Part shown: positions 9,261-17,593 of the stretch, piece by piece
Numbering within the stretch: the first letter of the stretch is position 1
Layout: each line of letters opens with the position of its first letter
From: Nitrosarchaeum sp.
Lineage (GTDB): Archaea; Thermoproteota; Nitrososphaeria; Nitrososphaerales; Nitrosopumilaceae
Direction of reading: 5' to 3'
Length of the DNA stretch: 64,000 bases
Assembly (NCBI GenBank): GCA_023265135.1
Contig: JAHFUM010000002.1
Span: 114,300 to 178,299, forward strand
Position numbers and translations under genes: made by a program
Notes under the pieces: model-generated
What the model was told of the DNA's origin: nothing
Databases searched by the model: none
Seen by the model: the letters and a program-made list of their open reading frames with translations, nothing else

Positions 9261-9652
9261 AGAAATTTAACATCAATTTAAAAAATTACTCTCTAGTACG
9301 TAACATTGTTACCTGGCAATTGATTGTTTAAACAAATATTTTTGTTGCATAGTTGTGAATTTCAGTACAGTTCTCTAAAAGAAAAATTAAACTCAGATAC
9401 AAACAATCACGTGATCTTGTTTTCATTTAGATAAATGTCTCTCAAATGTATTAAGCAATTATCACGTAATATTCATAGAGGTGAAACAATATCAGATAAC
9501 AATTCAGCATCCGACCATGTTATTATTCGCAGTAGCGGTGTGAATAAACACCATTACTACGATTATTTCACAACGACTCCATCAAAAATTATAATTTTTA
9601 GAATCATCTATCAAAATATTATGCAAAATAGATTAAATACAAAAATGAATAG
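9261..9652. other. Intergenic stretch without a convincing gene
   Basis: AT-rich sequence between repeat copy 5 and the membrane-protein gene at 9653. A plus-strand frame begins at 9435, but it runs into the opposite-strand gene, has erratic composition and no ribosome site, so it was not accepted. No RNA gene or strong hairpin is seen. Confidence 0.5.
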
Positions 9653-9952
9653 TCACTTTTTTACAACTGCAAAAAAGAACAACAGTAAAATTCCTAATGT
9701 AATTAGTGACAACACCACATCTATTTGATCTTCTAAGATGTGAACTGCCTCATCTACATATTCTATGGCTAATTGTATTGCAAATAATGCAAATGCAGCT
9801 GCTGCAAAAGCAATTTTTTTGACTTTGGTGTTTTTGTAAGCCGTTATTGCCAAGGCAAACAAAACTAATGAAAATATTAGAATTGCCAGATTGATTATCT
9901 GCCCTACATCAAAGGTTGACTGTAAAACCAAGAAAATATTTGAGAGCATCAC
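9653..9952 (-). CDS. Membrane protein paired with a winged-helix regulator, 99 aa
   Basis: Three hydrophobic helices (about 15-38, 44-66 and 78-97) with a short acidic extracytoplasmic-type loop (YVDEAVHILEDQID) between the second and third. Its ATG overlaps the stop of the upstream regulator gene by 4 bases (ATGA), so the two are translated together. Such regulator plus small-membrane-protein pairs recur in archaea and suggest a membrane sensor or anchor that controls the regulator. That role is inferred from context only. Confidence 0.7.
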   Translation of the reverse strand: MMLSNIFLVLQSTFDVGQIINLAILIFSLVLFALAITAYKNTKVKKIAFAAAAFALFAIQLAIEYVDEAVHILEDQIDVVLSLITLGILLLFFFAVVKK

Positions 9953-10485
9953 TGTGTGTCCTCCTTTGAAAATGTTAAAAACATTTCAGCCAGCCTAGTG
10001 CTCCAGTTTGTCCACATGTTAGGATGATAGTTTTTCATAAGGGCGACGACATTTTTTGGATCCTCTAGCATATGATATCTCTTGAATTTCCTGTCTTTTC
10101 TCTCACCTATCATTCCTGATTCAATCAATCTTGAAAGGCTCCAGCTTACAGAGGCTGCAGACAAATCTAGTTTTTCTACAATTTCTGATTGTGTAGGATT
10201 TGTTTTTTCTATAATAAACATGATAATGTCTCGTAAAGTTTCAATTTTTAAAATATTTAAAATATTTTTTTCATTTTGTTTAAACATCCCGGCTGGAAAA
10301 TAGTTTTTGTAAAGATGTTGTTTTTCATAGATTATCTTGCCTTCTTTTTCAAGCAAATTAAGATGATATTGAATTGTTCCCATTGACATATCTAGCACTC
10401 TTTTAATTTCCCTGAGATGACAACCTGGATTTTTTTGTATGAATTGTAAAATTGTTTCGGCATTATCATTTTGTTTATCATTCAC
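9949..10485 (-). CDS. Transcriptional regulator with two winged-helix domains
   Basis: 178 residues with two consecutive winged helices. The first (about 8-60) contains NPGCHLREIKRVLDMSMGT, the ArsR/MarR-like recognition pattern. The second (about 80-140) contains TQSEIVEKLDLSAASVSWSL. A C-terminal helix contains Trp residues (MWTNWSTR). There is no evident ligand pocket or cysteine cluster. It is co-transcribed and overlapping with the 9653-9952 membrane protein. It probably regulates a membrane or stress response; the target is not visible. Autoregulation through the 200-base upstream region is possible. Confidence 0.8.
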   Translation of the reverse strand: MNDKQNDNAETILQFIQKNPGCHLREIKRVLDMSMGTIQYHLNLLEKEGKIIYEKQHLYKNYFPAGMFKQNEKNILNILKIETLRDIIMFIIEKTNPTQSEIVEKLDLSAASVSWSLSRLIESGMIGERKDRKFKRYHMLEDPKNVVALMKNYHPNMWTNWSTRLAEMFLTFSKEDTQ

Positions 10486-10691
10486 AATACCTCAACCTGC
10501 TCGTATTTACTGATATGGACGATATTATTAATGCCAACTATGACATAAAACCTAATTTCTTTGATTTAATTGTACTAGTACAAATGACTAATTGAATTCC
10601 AAATCAAATTTACTCATACGCAAGCATTATCCAAAAACAGTTAGTTATTTGTCTCTCAACACTCTTAAACAAAAATGAGTAATCTATTACA

Positions 10692-10922
10692 ATGAATGAA
10701 GAAAAGCGCAGAAAAACATATCTCGTCTTTTCTGTAGTGGCCTTGGCAGCATTGATAGTGTGTGCAGTAAGCATAAGCAGTTCTGCTGCAGGTTCAACTA
10801 GCGATTTATCTGACGCAAAAAATACACAAGATGAAACTGATAACACCGATACTAATGATGGAAAATCAGTAAGTGATGGTGACGGTGAAACCAACGATGA
10901 TATCAGCAATGATACCAAATAG
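10692..10922 (+). CDS. Membrane-anchored acidic low-complexity protein, 76 aa
   Basis: A short basic N-terminus (MNEEKRRK) precedes one hydrophobic helix (about 9-31). The tail that follows is rich in Asp, Ser, Thr, Asn and Gly (DETDNTDTNDGK). The basic-inside rule puts the acidic tail outside the cell. The tail is disordered and could bind cations or be a cell-surface spacer. No family is recognised. An opposite-strand frame over the same region is a shadow. Confidence 0.6.
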   Translation: MNEEKRRKTYLVFSVVALAALIVCAVSISSSAAGSTSDLSDAKNTQDETDNTDTNDGKSVSDGDGETNDDISNDTK

Positions 10923-11004
10923 GCAGCACCGACAACTTTTTTTATTTTTTAAAACATTATCTTGATATAATTAAAGACAAAAAAGTACAGAATATCTTTG
11001 TATT

Positions 11005-11805
11005 TTATTGGACTTCAGGTGTTTTGTCTTTGCTAATGACATCTTTTTTGGTGATAGACAAATAGATGACGATTCCCAAGATTATTGCAAGAAAAATCAC
11101 ACTAGTAATTTCAGGTCCCAGCTCCAAGCCTCCACTATCTGCATCTTGTGAGAGATAGTCCCCAATCGAGGCTCCCAGGGGACGAGTTAGTATGTATGCT
11201 AACCAAAATGCCAAGACGGCATTTATCTTAAAACCAAAATGACTCACAGCAATTAGTGCAATTAGTGCACCAAAGATGATTGCAGACAACAAGTAGCCCA
11301 ACTCGATGGATTCAGCTAATAGGTCACCTGCAGCAGTTCCAAGTGCGAATGTAAACAAGATGGCAAGCCAGTAAAACGCCTCTCTTCTAGTTGTAGTAAT
11401 TGAATGAATTGATAATGTCTTTTCTTTTTTGTACCATACAGCAAAGACTACGGCAAGTGAGATTGCAAAGATTATGGTAGTAGTCTGCAGAGGTACCCCA
11501 AGACTATCTGTTAGATTGTCCGTGATCAACGTACCTACAATACTGATTAGAACAACTGAAAGCCAGTAAATTCCAGGTATGTATTTTTTGGAGAGGAACT
11601 GAAATACAAGTGTTGCAGCAAGCAGGGCTCCAACAATTATTGTTACTCCGTCTAATCCAAGATTCATTTTTTCGTTTAAAAAATCTGCCCCAGTTTCACC
11701 AACCGTAGTGCAAAGAATTTTGATTACCCAAAAAAACAATGTGATTTCAGGAACTTTGTTTAGCATTCGTCTAGCGTTTGATTGTATGTTTTTGTCTTCT
11801 TTCAT
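11005..11805 (-). CDS. Multi-pass membrane protein with four internal repeats (COG4705-like)
   Basis: 266 residues and about eight membrane helices in four similar units. Each carries a Trp/Tyr-rich start and a G-x-x-x-x-D ending: FFWVIKILCTTVGETGAD, YWLSVVLISIVGTLITD, FYWLAILFTFALGTAAGD and FWLAYILTRPLGASIGD. This is the pattern of the uncharacterised membrane-anchored proteins grouped as COG4705, as I remember it. The conserved Gly and Asp inside membrane repeats hint at a transporter or channel, but substrate and activity are unknown. Monocistronic on the minus strand. Confidence 0.75.
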   Translation of the reverse strand: MKEDKNIQSNARRMLNKVPEITLFFWVIKILCTTVGETGADFLNEKMNLGLDGVTIIVGALLAATLVFQFLSKKYIPGIYWLSVVLISIVGTLITDNLTDSLGVPLQTTTIIFAISLAVVFAVWYKKEKTLSIHSITTTRREAFYWLAILFTFALGTAAGDLLAESIELGYLLSAIIFGALIALIAVSHFGFKINAVLAFWLAYILTRPLGASIGDYLSQDADSGGLELGPEITSVIFLAIILGIVIYLSITKKDVISKDKTPEVQ

Positions 11806-11975
11806 TTTAATACCTTATTTGAATTAAGAAAAATTCATCATGTTCATTTTTCATAAGTCATGTTCAAATTTTCATCTAAGGATATAATGATTGTAGTACA
11901 ATTGACTAACTTGAAAATACAATATATCCATAAACTAACCAATGAAAAATTAATTTGATCATAATCACAAATATA

Positions 11976-12125
11976 ATGTGTCACTCTTTGAAAAGATCAT
12001 TTTGGCAAGTGTCTCACAATGTAGATATATCAGAAATTTTTCTAACGCCTGATGGCAATAATTATTATCCTAAAAAAACATCTAGATGTAGAACAATACA
12101 AAGAATAGATTCAAAACAACCTTGA
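11976..12125 (+). CDS. Small protein, 49 aa (uncertain)
   Basis: An ATG frame starting MCHSLKRSFW and containing a reasonable middle part (VDISEIFLTPDGNNYYPKK), ending at a TGA two bases before repeat copy 6. Two cysteines and a basic C-terminal half are present. An AT-rich box precedes it. Neither family nor function is recognised. It may be a real small gene or a decayed piece. Confidence 0.35.
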   Translation: MCHSLKRSFWQVSHNVDISEIFLTPDGNNYYPKKTSRCRTIQRIDSKQP

Positions 12126-12126
12126 A

Positions 12127-12160
12127 TTTCTAAACTCTATTCCTAAATCCTTGGTTTTCA
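12127..12160 (+). repeat. Dispersed repeat, copy 6
   Basis: TTTCTAAACTCTATTCC followed by TAAATCCTTGGTTTT, directly after the stop of the 49-residue frame. It is the most distant of the six copies in the window. Confidence 0.6.
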
Positions 12161-12228
12161 CAAAGAAAATTAATCAAAATGACTAGATTAGTGTCAAATT
12201 ATACTCTGCAAAAATCGCTTGTTGATTT

Positions 12229-13245
12229 CTATCCGATTCTTCCTTTCAAAATTATCTTCTCGCTGGTATCTGAAGGTGTTGAGGAATCAATGTATCTAAT
12301 TTCATACCAGTCTCCAATGTCTACAACTTTGCCATCTATCTCCCTAGGAATCTCTATCTTTACTTCAAAGATGCCCGTGTTTGGTCCTGTCTCTGTAAGG
12401 TTGCTTGAATTTGCACTGAATCTTGGATTTGCAAGTGTCGTTCTAATTCCACCCTCTCCCCTGTACTCTAATTTGCTCAAAGATATTGTATCTTCATCTT
12501 TTGAATCCTTGTTTGCATCCGGTTCATACAGCCTAACTACAAACTCGTGTCCAATTCTAGAGCCGCCGCCATACGTCTCCACTTTGGCAAATGATTTTGT
12601 CAAGGGAACTGATTTTGTTATTACCTGTTTGTCCCCAGAGTAATTTGATGCATCCAAATATTTTATTACAACTATATCATTTTGGTCCAGTGGTCTATCA
12701 TTAATCGTATCAGGTAATTCCAATTTTAAATAAAATCTCCCAGTATCTTGACCCGTTTCAACCATACTTGAAGGTCCATCAATTGCAACTCCATTAATTG
12801 AAAATTCAAACAACCCTTCAGTAGATACCGTCTCTATTCCGTTATGAGCCAAATTCAAGTCGTCATCTGTAATATAGAAATTAACTACACTTCCCAATGA
12901 CGCAGGAACCACTTCAATGTTTCCTGAATTTTTCACAGGTGCTTGATTTTTTTCTAAATCTTTAACCGACACATTTGGATTTGTAACTTTGGCAACTATT
13001 ATTTTTCCCAGTCCCATCTTTTCTAATTTGTCTGCAGTTGCAGGTTTTACACATACTGGATTTCCATTATTTCGTATAACTAAACTAAGACCTGCTTTGC
13101 AAGTGATATTTTCTGCTAATATTCCTAGTTTGATCTGTTTTCTTGGAGATTCCCACTCTGCATTTGCAGGATTCGCTACAAGTACTGCCAAAGATAATGT
13201 CAAAAATAATCCAACAAACAATACTTTTTTTAAACAAAAACTCAT
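12229..13245 (-). CDS. Secreted protein with two-cysteine module and two Ig-like domains
   Basis: 338 residues. A signal peptide (about 1-29, cut after ANA) is followed by a module at 34-79 (GILAENITCKAGLSLVIRN ... PVCVKPAT, Cys49 and Cys65). The same module occurs in three other secreted proteins of this window. Two Ig-like domains follow (about 100-215 and 220-338), each with an acidic D-x-D start and a strand ending in ETGxxTGxF (TGQDTGRFYL, ETGPNTGIFEV). This last pattern is frequent in thaumarchaeal surface proteins. There is no C-terminal anchor, so it is probably secreted or held by the S-layer. The function is likely structural or adhesive (inference). Confidence 0.75.
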   Translation of the reverse strand: MSFCLKKVLFVGLFLTLSLAVLVANPANAEWESPRKQIKLGILAENITCKAGLSLVIRNNGNPVCVKPATADKLEKMGLGKIIVAKVTNPNVSVKDLEKNQAPVKNSGNIEVVPASLGSVVNFYITDDDLNLAHNGIETVSTEGLFEFSINGVAIDGPSSMVETGQDTGRFYLKLELPDTINDRPLDQNDIVVIKYLDASNYSGDKQVITKSVPLTKSFAKVETYGGGSRIGHEFVVRLYEPDANKDSKDEDTISLSKLEYRGEGGIRTTLANPRFSANSSNLTETGPNTGIFEVKIEIPREIDGKVVDIGDWYEIRYIDSSTPSDTSEKIILKGRIG

Positions 13246-13350
13246 CTAGTTTTATTATTATTTTTTATCTTAAATAGATTGGTGAGAAATCATTCTTAAA
13301 CTATCTATCCTTCAGGGCGTGAGTATATCTGATGATTATTCACTTTCTAA

Positions 13351-13360
13351 TTTTATATAC
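13351..13360 (+). promoter_or_regulatory. TATA-like box for the HicB-like gene
   Basis: TTTTATATAC centred about 26 bases upstream of the ATG at 13382. That spacing fits a leaderless archaeal transcript and favours 13382 over the ATG at 13373 as start. Confidence 0.4.
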
Positions 13361-13381
13361 TAAAAATTCTAAATGATCACC

Positions 13382-13561
13382 ATGAGTGAAAAAAGAGATT
13401 ATAGCATTTTACTAAAAAAAGATGGTACTTTCTATGTCGGACAGTGTTTAGAGATCCCTCAAGCTAGAGGTCAAGGAAATACAAAAGCGGAAGCAATCGA
13501 AGATACAAAAAAAGCCATCAAAATCTGCAAGTCATATCTAGAAAGTAAAAAAATTATCTAA
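13382..13561 (+). CDS. HicB-like antitoxin-type protein, stand-alone
   Basis: 59 residues forming one HicB fold: a first strand (YSILLKKDGTFYVGQCLEIP), the GxGxTxxEA turn (QGNTKAEAIEDTKKAI) and a final helix. HicB proteins normally pair with the toxin HicA. No frame with the HicA double-stranded RNA-binding pattern (G-S-H in the loop) is seen within 400 bases on either side, and no C-terminal DNA-binding domain follows. It is probably an orphan. An ATG nine bases upstream could add three residues. Confidence 0.75.
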   Translation: MSEKRDYSILLKKDGTFYVGQCLEIPQARGQGNTKAEAIEDTKKAIKICKSYLESKKII

Positions 13562-13706
13562 TCTAGTGACAGTTTCAGTTTGAGTCTTCCAATAATTGGT
13601 TAGAAAGAGTTTCTTGAATTATTATAAATCAAAAACCATCTAGACTGTCTCTTTTTGGCACTCTTTGGACTAGAATTAATTAAGTGAATGTTTCTAGTAA
13701 AGTCAC

Positions 13707-14525
13707 TTGAAAAAAATTGGATTATTAGGTTGCGGTGCTATTGGAACTCAAATTGCACTTGCAATTGATTCAGGAAAAATTCCAGGCGTCTTGACCCATG
13801 TATATGATTTTTCTAAAGACGCATCAGAAACACTGGTGCAGAAATTAAAAAACAAACCTGAAATTGTTGCAAACCCACACCTCCTATCCTCTCATCCTGT
13901 AGATATCATAGTTGAAGCCGCATCACAAGAAGCAGTTAGAAATGTAGCTCACAGTGTTTTGCAAAACAAAAGAGATTTGATGATAATGAGTGTCGGAGCT
14001 TTACTTGATGAATCCATCTTTGATATTTTATCTGAAGCGTGTGAACATTTTCATAAAACAATCTATCTGCCGTCTGGTGCAATTGCAGGACTGGATGCAC
14101 TCAAATCAGTTCGCGACCAATTAGATTCTGTGACACTAACTACCACCAAACATCCAAGATCACTTAAAGGTGCAAAATTCTTTGAAACATCAAATATTGA
14201 TTTAGATAAAATAGACAAACCTACAATCATCTTTGAAGGAAAAGCAAAAGAGGCAGTATCGCTATTTCCTGCAAACATCAATGTTGCAGCATTGCTCAGT
14301 TTGGCTGGAATAGGAAGTCAAAAGACTGGGGTAAAAATTGTCGCAGACCCAAACACGAACAAAAACACTCACAATATTGTGGCGCAAGGAAAATTTGGCA
14401 AGATGACCTTTACCATAGAAAATGTCCCAGATGAGACAAATCCCAAGACAAGCAAACTAGCAATTTTGTCTGCAATTGAAACTCTCCGAAAATACTGCTC
14501 CAGTGGAATCTCTATTGGTACATGA
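13707..14525 (+). CDS. nadX: Aspartate dehydrogenase
   Basis: Oxidises L-aspartate to iminoaspartate with NAD(P), supplying the substrate of NadA and replacing L-aspartate oxidase. 272 residues from a TTG start. The N-terminal Rossmann motif is GLLGCGAIGT (about 4-13), the catalytic-domain signature IYLPSGAIAGLDAL comes at about 118-131, and DPNTNKNTHNI with its conserved Asn/His at about 212-222. nadA follows 90 bases downstream on the same strand and nadC lies 2 kb further on the other strand, so this is the first of three linked quinolinate-pathway genes. Confidence 0.93.
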   Translation: MKKIGLLGCGAIGTQIALAIDSGKIPGVLTHVYDFSKDASETLVQKLKNKPEIVANPHLLSSHPVDIIVEAASQEAVRNVAHSVLQNKRDLMIMSVGALLDESIFDILSEACEHFHKTIYLPSGAIAGLDALKSVRDQLDSVTLTTTKHPRSLKGAKFFETSNIDLDKIDKPTIIFEGKAKEAVSLFPANINVAALLSLAGIGSQKTGVKIVADPNTNKNTHNIVAQGKFGKMTFTIENVPDETNPKTSKLAILSAIETLRKYCSSGISIGT

Positions 14526-14618
14526 TATGGCAAGAATTGCCATAATTGCCTGTTTTTTAGAATAATCCTGACCTGATCTTCTTCTTTAAATCACTACTTG
14601 ATGGTATAGTGTTTGCAA

Positions 14619-15572
14619 ATGTTAGTCCAAGAAACAAGTCTCAAAGATGAGATCATGCGTTTGAAAAAAGAAAAGGATGTGATTATCCTGGCTCATAATT
14701 ACCAAATTCCCGATGTTCAAGATGTCGCAGATTTTACCGGTGATTCACTAGGATTATCAAGACAAGCTGCCAAAGCTTCGCAAAAAACAATTCTTTTTTG
14801 CGGCGTTCATTTTATGGCAGAGACTGCAGCAATTATCTGTCCTGACAAAAAAGTTCTGATTCCTGACTTGCAAGCAGGATGCTCGTTATCTGATTCAATT
14901 ACTATTAATGAGTTGAGAAACTGGAAGAAACAACATCCAGGTGCTATCACAGTTGGTTATGTCAATACAACTGCAGAGATAAAATCTGAATTAGATTACT
15001 GTTGCACTTCTGCAAATGCGGTAAATGTAGTTAAAGCAATTCCAGCTGACAAAGAAATTTTATTTTTACCTGACATGTTTTTAGGTTCTTATGTTGCCAA
15101 AGTAACTGGACGAAAGAACATGTTCATATGGGCAGGTGAATGTCACGTTCATGCCGGAATCAAACCGGAAGATATCACAAAAAAATTAGATTCTCTAAAA
15201 GATGCAGAATTTGTAATACATCCTGAATGCAGCTGTACCACTCCAATGATGTATGATGTCGCATCAGGAAGCTTTGATGGTAAAAGAGTTTCAATTCTTT
15301 CTACAGAGGGAATGCTCAATCATGTAAGTAATTCAAAAGCAAAGAACTTTGTTGTTGCAACTGAGACAGGAATTTTATACAAAATGAGACAACAAAATCC
15401 TGGCAAGACATTCATTCCAGCATCAGAAAAAGCAGAATGTCAGTACATGAAGATGATCACACTGAAAAAAGTATACGATTCACTGGTGCAAGAAAAAAAT
15501 CAAGTCATTGTACCAAAAGAGATTGCAGATAAGGCAAGATTGGCAATAGAGAGAATGCTCACAATCAGTTAA
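14619..15572 (+). CDS. nadA: Quinolinate synthase A
   Basis: Condenses iminoaspartate and dihydroxyacetone phosphate to quinolinate with a [4Fe-4S] cluster. 317 residues from the ATG at 14619; a TTG six bases earlier is possible but unneeded. Features are AHNYQIPDVQD near the N-terminus, the first cluster cysteine in FCGVHFMAETA, a second in WAGECHVHAG, and the third in HPECSCTTPMM. The triose-binding His and Ser residues stand in the same segments. Length is normal for the archaeal type. It follows nadX on the same strand. Confidence 0.95.
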   Translation: MLVQETSLKDEIMRLKKEKDVIILAHNYQIPDVQDVADFTGDSLGLSRQAAKASQKTILFCGVHFMAETAAIICPDKKVLIPDLQAGCSLSDSITINELRNWKKQHPGAITVGYVNTTAEIKSELDYCCTSANAVNVVKAIPADKEILFLPDMFLGSYVAKVTGRKNMFIWAGECHVHAGIKPEDITKKLDSLKDAEFVIHPECSCTTPMMYDVASGSFDGKRVSILSTEGMLNHVSNSKAKNFVVATETGILYKMRQQNPGKTFIPASEKAECQYMKMITLKKVYDSLVQEKNQVIVPKEIADKARLAIERMLTIS

Positions 15573-15659
15573 TCTGAGCCTAATTTAAAAAAAGTCCTGG
15601 ATATAATTTGATGATTATTAAAGTAGATTTTATACAAAGCCCTGTTATTGATATAATTT

Positions 15660-16085
15660 GTGAAAAACAAAACATTTGACTTTCATGGAACAAAAATGAC
15701 TATCAAAATACTTAGTTCTGAAACAAATGGAACGTATTCAATAATCCATTTTGTGCATCCATCTAATGTAGGTCCAGCATTGCATATGCATCCTAGAGGC
15801 TCTGAAAGTTTTCACATACTCAAAGGCGAATATCGATTTTTAATCGGAGATAAAAACATCGATGCAAAAATAGGAGACACTATCATAGTTCCAAAAGGCA
15901 TTTCTCACAAATTCAACTCTGGCAATAATGGTGGAGAATTTTTAGTTATTAGTCCACCCGATCTGGAAAATTATTTTTATAAAGTAAGTCAACTGTCCAC
16001 CAAAGGTACAGTCACATGGGAAATTGAATCTGATATTGCAAAGCAACATGGACAAATTTTCTTGGAAAATACAAACCATTGGTAA
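15660..16085 (+). CDS. Cupin-domain protein
   Basis: A single small beta-barrel of 141 residues from a GTG start. Cupin motif 1 is HMHPRGSESFHILKGEYRF (about 42-60) with His, His, Glu and His as metal ligands. Motif 2 is GDTIIVPKGISHKF (about 77-90). It resembles the mannose-6-phosphate-isomerase-like cupins of unknown reaction. Monocistronic, following nadA by 90 bases with its own AT-rich upstream region. The chemistry is not predictable from this sequence. Confidence 0.8.
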   Translation: MKNKTFDFHGTKMTIKILSSETNGTYSIIHFVHPSNVGPALHMHPRGSESFHILKGEYRFLIGDKNIDAKIGDTIIVPKGISHKFNSGNNGGEFLVISPPDLENYFYKVSQLSTKGTVTWEIESDIAKQHGQIFLENTNHW

Positions 16086-16144
16086 TTTTGTAAAATAATA
16101 ATTTTAAATAAAAAAGGAATTACTTCTTATTTGCTAATTAGTAG

Positions 16145-16543
16145 TTGAAATTTGATTTGTTTGGCAAAAAACCAAAAAACAATGAGGTAAAAACTTCACA
16201 AAAAAAGAAAGAACTGCGAAAACTTGTAAAGCAAAAACAGTATGATGACGCTTTAAAGAAAGCATCCGAGATTTTACAGAAAACTCCTCATGAAAATGAC
16301 GTCTTATTCATTGTTGGCGGGATATACTACATGAAAAACAAATACAACACTGCAATCTCTTATTTTGATAAAGCCCTGGAAATTGCCACTCTAGACACTG
16401 AAGTTTTGATACTAAAGGCAAACGCACATTATTTTCTAGGTGAGCACAAGCAGGCAATTTCATGCTGCAACAAAATCAAAGAAATTGACTCAAAAAATAA
16501 GGCAGTCATAGAATTACTATCTAAAATTGAATCTGCAAAATAA
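16145..16543 (+). CDS. TPR-repeat protein, 132 aa
   Basis: After a lysine-rich N-terminus (about 1-30), three tetratricopeptide repeats follow. The clearest is YYMKNKYNTAISYFDKALEI (about 58-77), followed by ANAHYFLGEHKQAISCCNKI. TPRs bind partner proteins through a helical groove. There is no signal peptide or membrane helix, so it is cytoplasmic. TTG start; it runs head-on into nadC with one base between the stops. The partner is unknown. Confidence 0.75.
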   Translation: MKFDLFGKKPKNNEVKTSQKKKELRKLVKQKQYDDALKKASEILQKTPHENDVLFIVGGIYYMKNKYNTAISYFDKALEIATLDTEVLILKANAHYFLGEHKQAISCCNKIKEIDSKNKAVIELLSKIESAK

Positions 16544-16544
16544 T

Positions 16545-17363
16545 CTAAATTTCCAAACTCATGTCAATTCCCTTGACAGAGTTTGTTATGCTTCCAACTG
16601 AAATAATATCCACACCTGTACTGCCGTACTTGGCAATATTTTTTGAATTGATTCCTCCAGAAGCCTCTAGCAATACTTTGTCTCGCAATTTCTGATCTCT
16701 GAGAACCTGAATTGTTTTTTTAATCTGCTCTGGGGAAAAATTATCCAGCATAATTATTGCAGCACCTTGCTTTGCAGCCAATACCGCATCTAGAGTATTT
16801 TCCACTTCCACTTCAAATTTTTTATATTTTCTTTTCGCAGCTTTAATCAAAAATAACAACGAGTCTGATACTGCAATGTGATTGTCTTTGATCATCACCA
16901 TCTCATCTAGTTTCAATCGGTGTTTCTTTCCACCGCCAATCTCAACTGCCTCCTTGTCAAAATATCTCAAGCCAGGGGCTGTCTTTCTTGTCGCATATAG
17001 TCTGGTTTTTTTATTTGAAATCTTTTTTACCAACTGGTCTGTCTGCGTTGCAATACCGCTCATTCTTGTAAGTAGATTTAGTGCAGTTCTCTCACACATC
17101 AAAATATTTCCAGCATTTCCAAAAATAGTCATTATTGTTTGATTTGGCTTTATCCTGCTACCGTCTTTTTTTACAATCTTTACACTGCATCCTTTTAACT
17201 TGAATATCTCACTTGCATGTCTTACTCCTGCAATTACAGCTTCTTCTCTTGAAATAATTTTTGCAGAGATTTTTCTTTTTGGCAAAAGCGCACTTGTAAT
17301 GTCTCCCTTGCCAATATCTTCGGATAAAAATTCCTTTAACTGTTTTTTAGAATTAAATGACAA
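16545..17363 (-). CDS. nadC: Nicotinate-nucleotide diphosphorylase (quinolinate phosphoribosyltransferase)
   Basis: Converts quinolinate and PRPP to nicotinate mononucleotide, the step after NadA. 272 residues with EDIGKGDITSALL near the N-terminus, ERTALNLLTRMSGIAT (substrate-binding Arg), TRKTAPGLRYFDKEAVEIGGG, the KDNH motif in MIKDNHIAVS, the EVEVEN strand (FEVEVENTLDAV) and the PRPP-binding ASGGI. All standard motifs are present. The Spt4-Rpo7 pair lies just upstream on the same strand. Confidence 0.95.
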   Translation of the reverse strand: MSFNSKKQLKEFLSEDIGKGDITSALLPKRKISAKIISREEAVIAGVRHASEIFKLKGCSVKIVKKDGSRIKPNQTIMTIFGNAGNILMCERTALNLLTRMSGIATQTDQLVKKISNKKTRLYATRKTAPGLRYFDKEAVEIGGGKKHRLKLDEMVMIKDNHIAVSDSLLFLIKAAKRKYKKFEVEVENTLDAVLAAKQGAAIIMLDNFSPEQIKKTIQVLRDQKLRDKVLLEASGGINSKNIAKYGSTGVDIISVGSITNSVKGIDMSLEI

Positions 17364-17404
17364 TGTGGTGATATGCTCTAGTATGATTTTAAAGATTTAG
17401 AAAT

Positions 17405-17593
17405 TTACGTGACTTTTATTGCGTACTTGCCTTTTTGTTTTATCCCTAATGTCTTTGAAACTTGGGAGTTTGTTGGGTCCACTACTAGCACAATTCCGCT
17501 CCAATCTGGTGTCAAATCAGATGATTTGCAAACTGGACATACTTTTCCTGTAGTTACAAACTTGCATTTTCTACAAGCCATCTCTCGTGCCAT
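17405..17593 (-). CDS. spt4: Transcription elongation factor Spt4 (RNA polymerase subunit E'')
   Basis: 62-residue zinc-ribbon protein that binds Spt5 and keeps RNA polymerase processive. Four zinc cysteines appear as CRKC (about 7-10) and CPVC (about 19-22), followed by the conserved DWSGIVLVVDP strand and GKYAIKV C-terminus. Its ATG follows the rpo7 stop directly, so the two form the rpoE'-rpoE'' operon known across archaea. Confidence 0.95.
   Translation of the reverse strand: MAREMACRKCKFVTTGKVCPVCKSSDLTPDWSGIVLVVDPTNSQVSKTLGIKQKGKYAIKVT

Noticed and set aside
9435-9728. 97-codon plus-strand frame
   Set aside because: No ribosome site, erratic composition, and it overlaps the end of the well-supported membrane-protein gene on the other strand.
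12179-12643. 154-codon plus-strand frame opposite the 12229-13245 gene
   Set aside because: It is a reverse-strand shadow of a gene with a signal peptide and recognisable domains.
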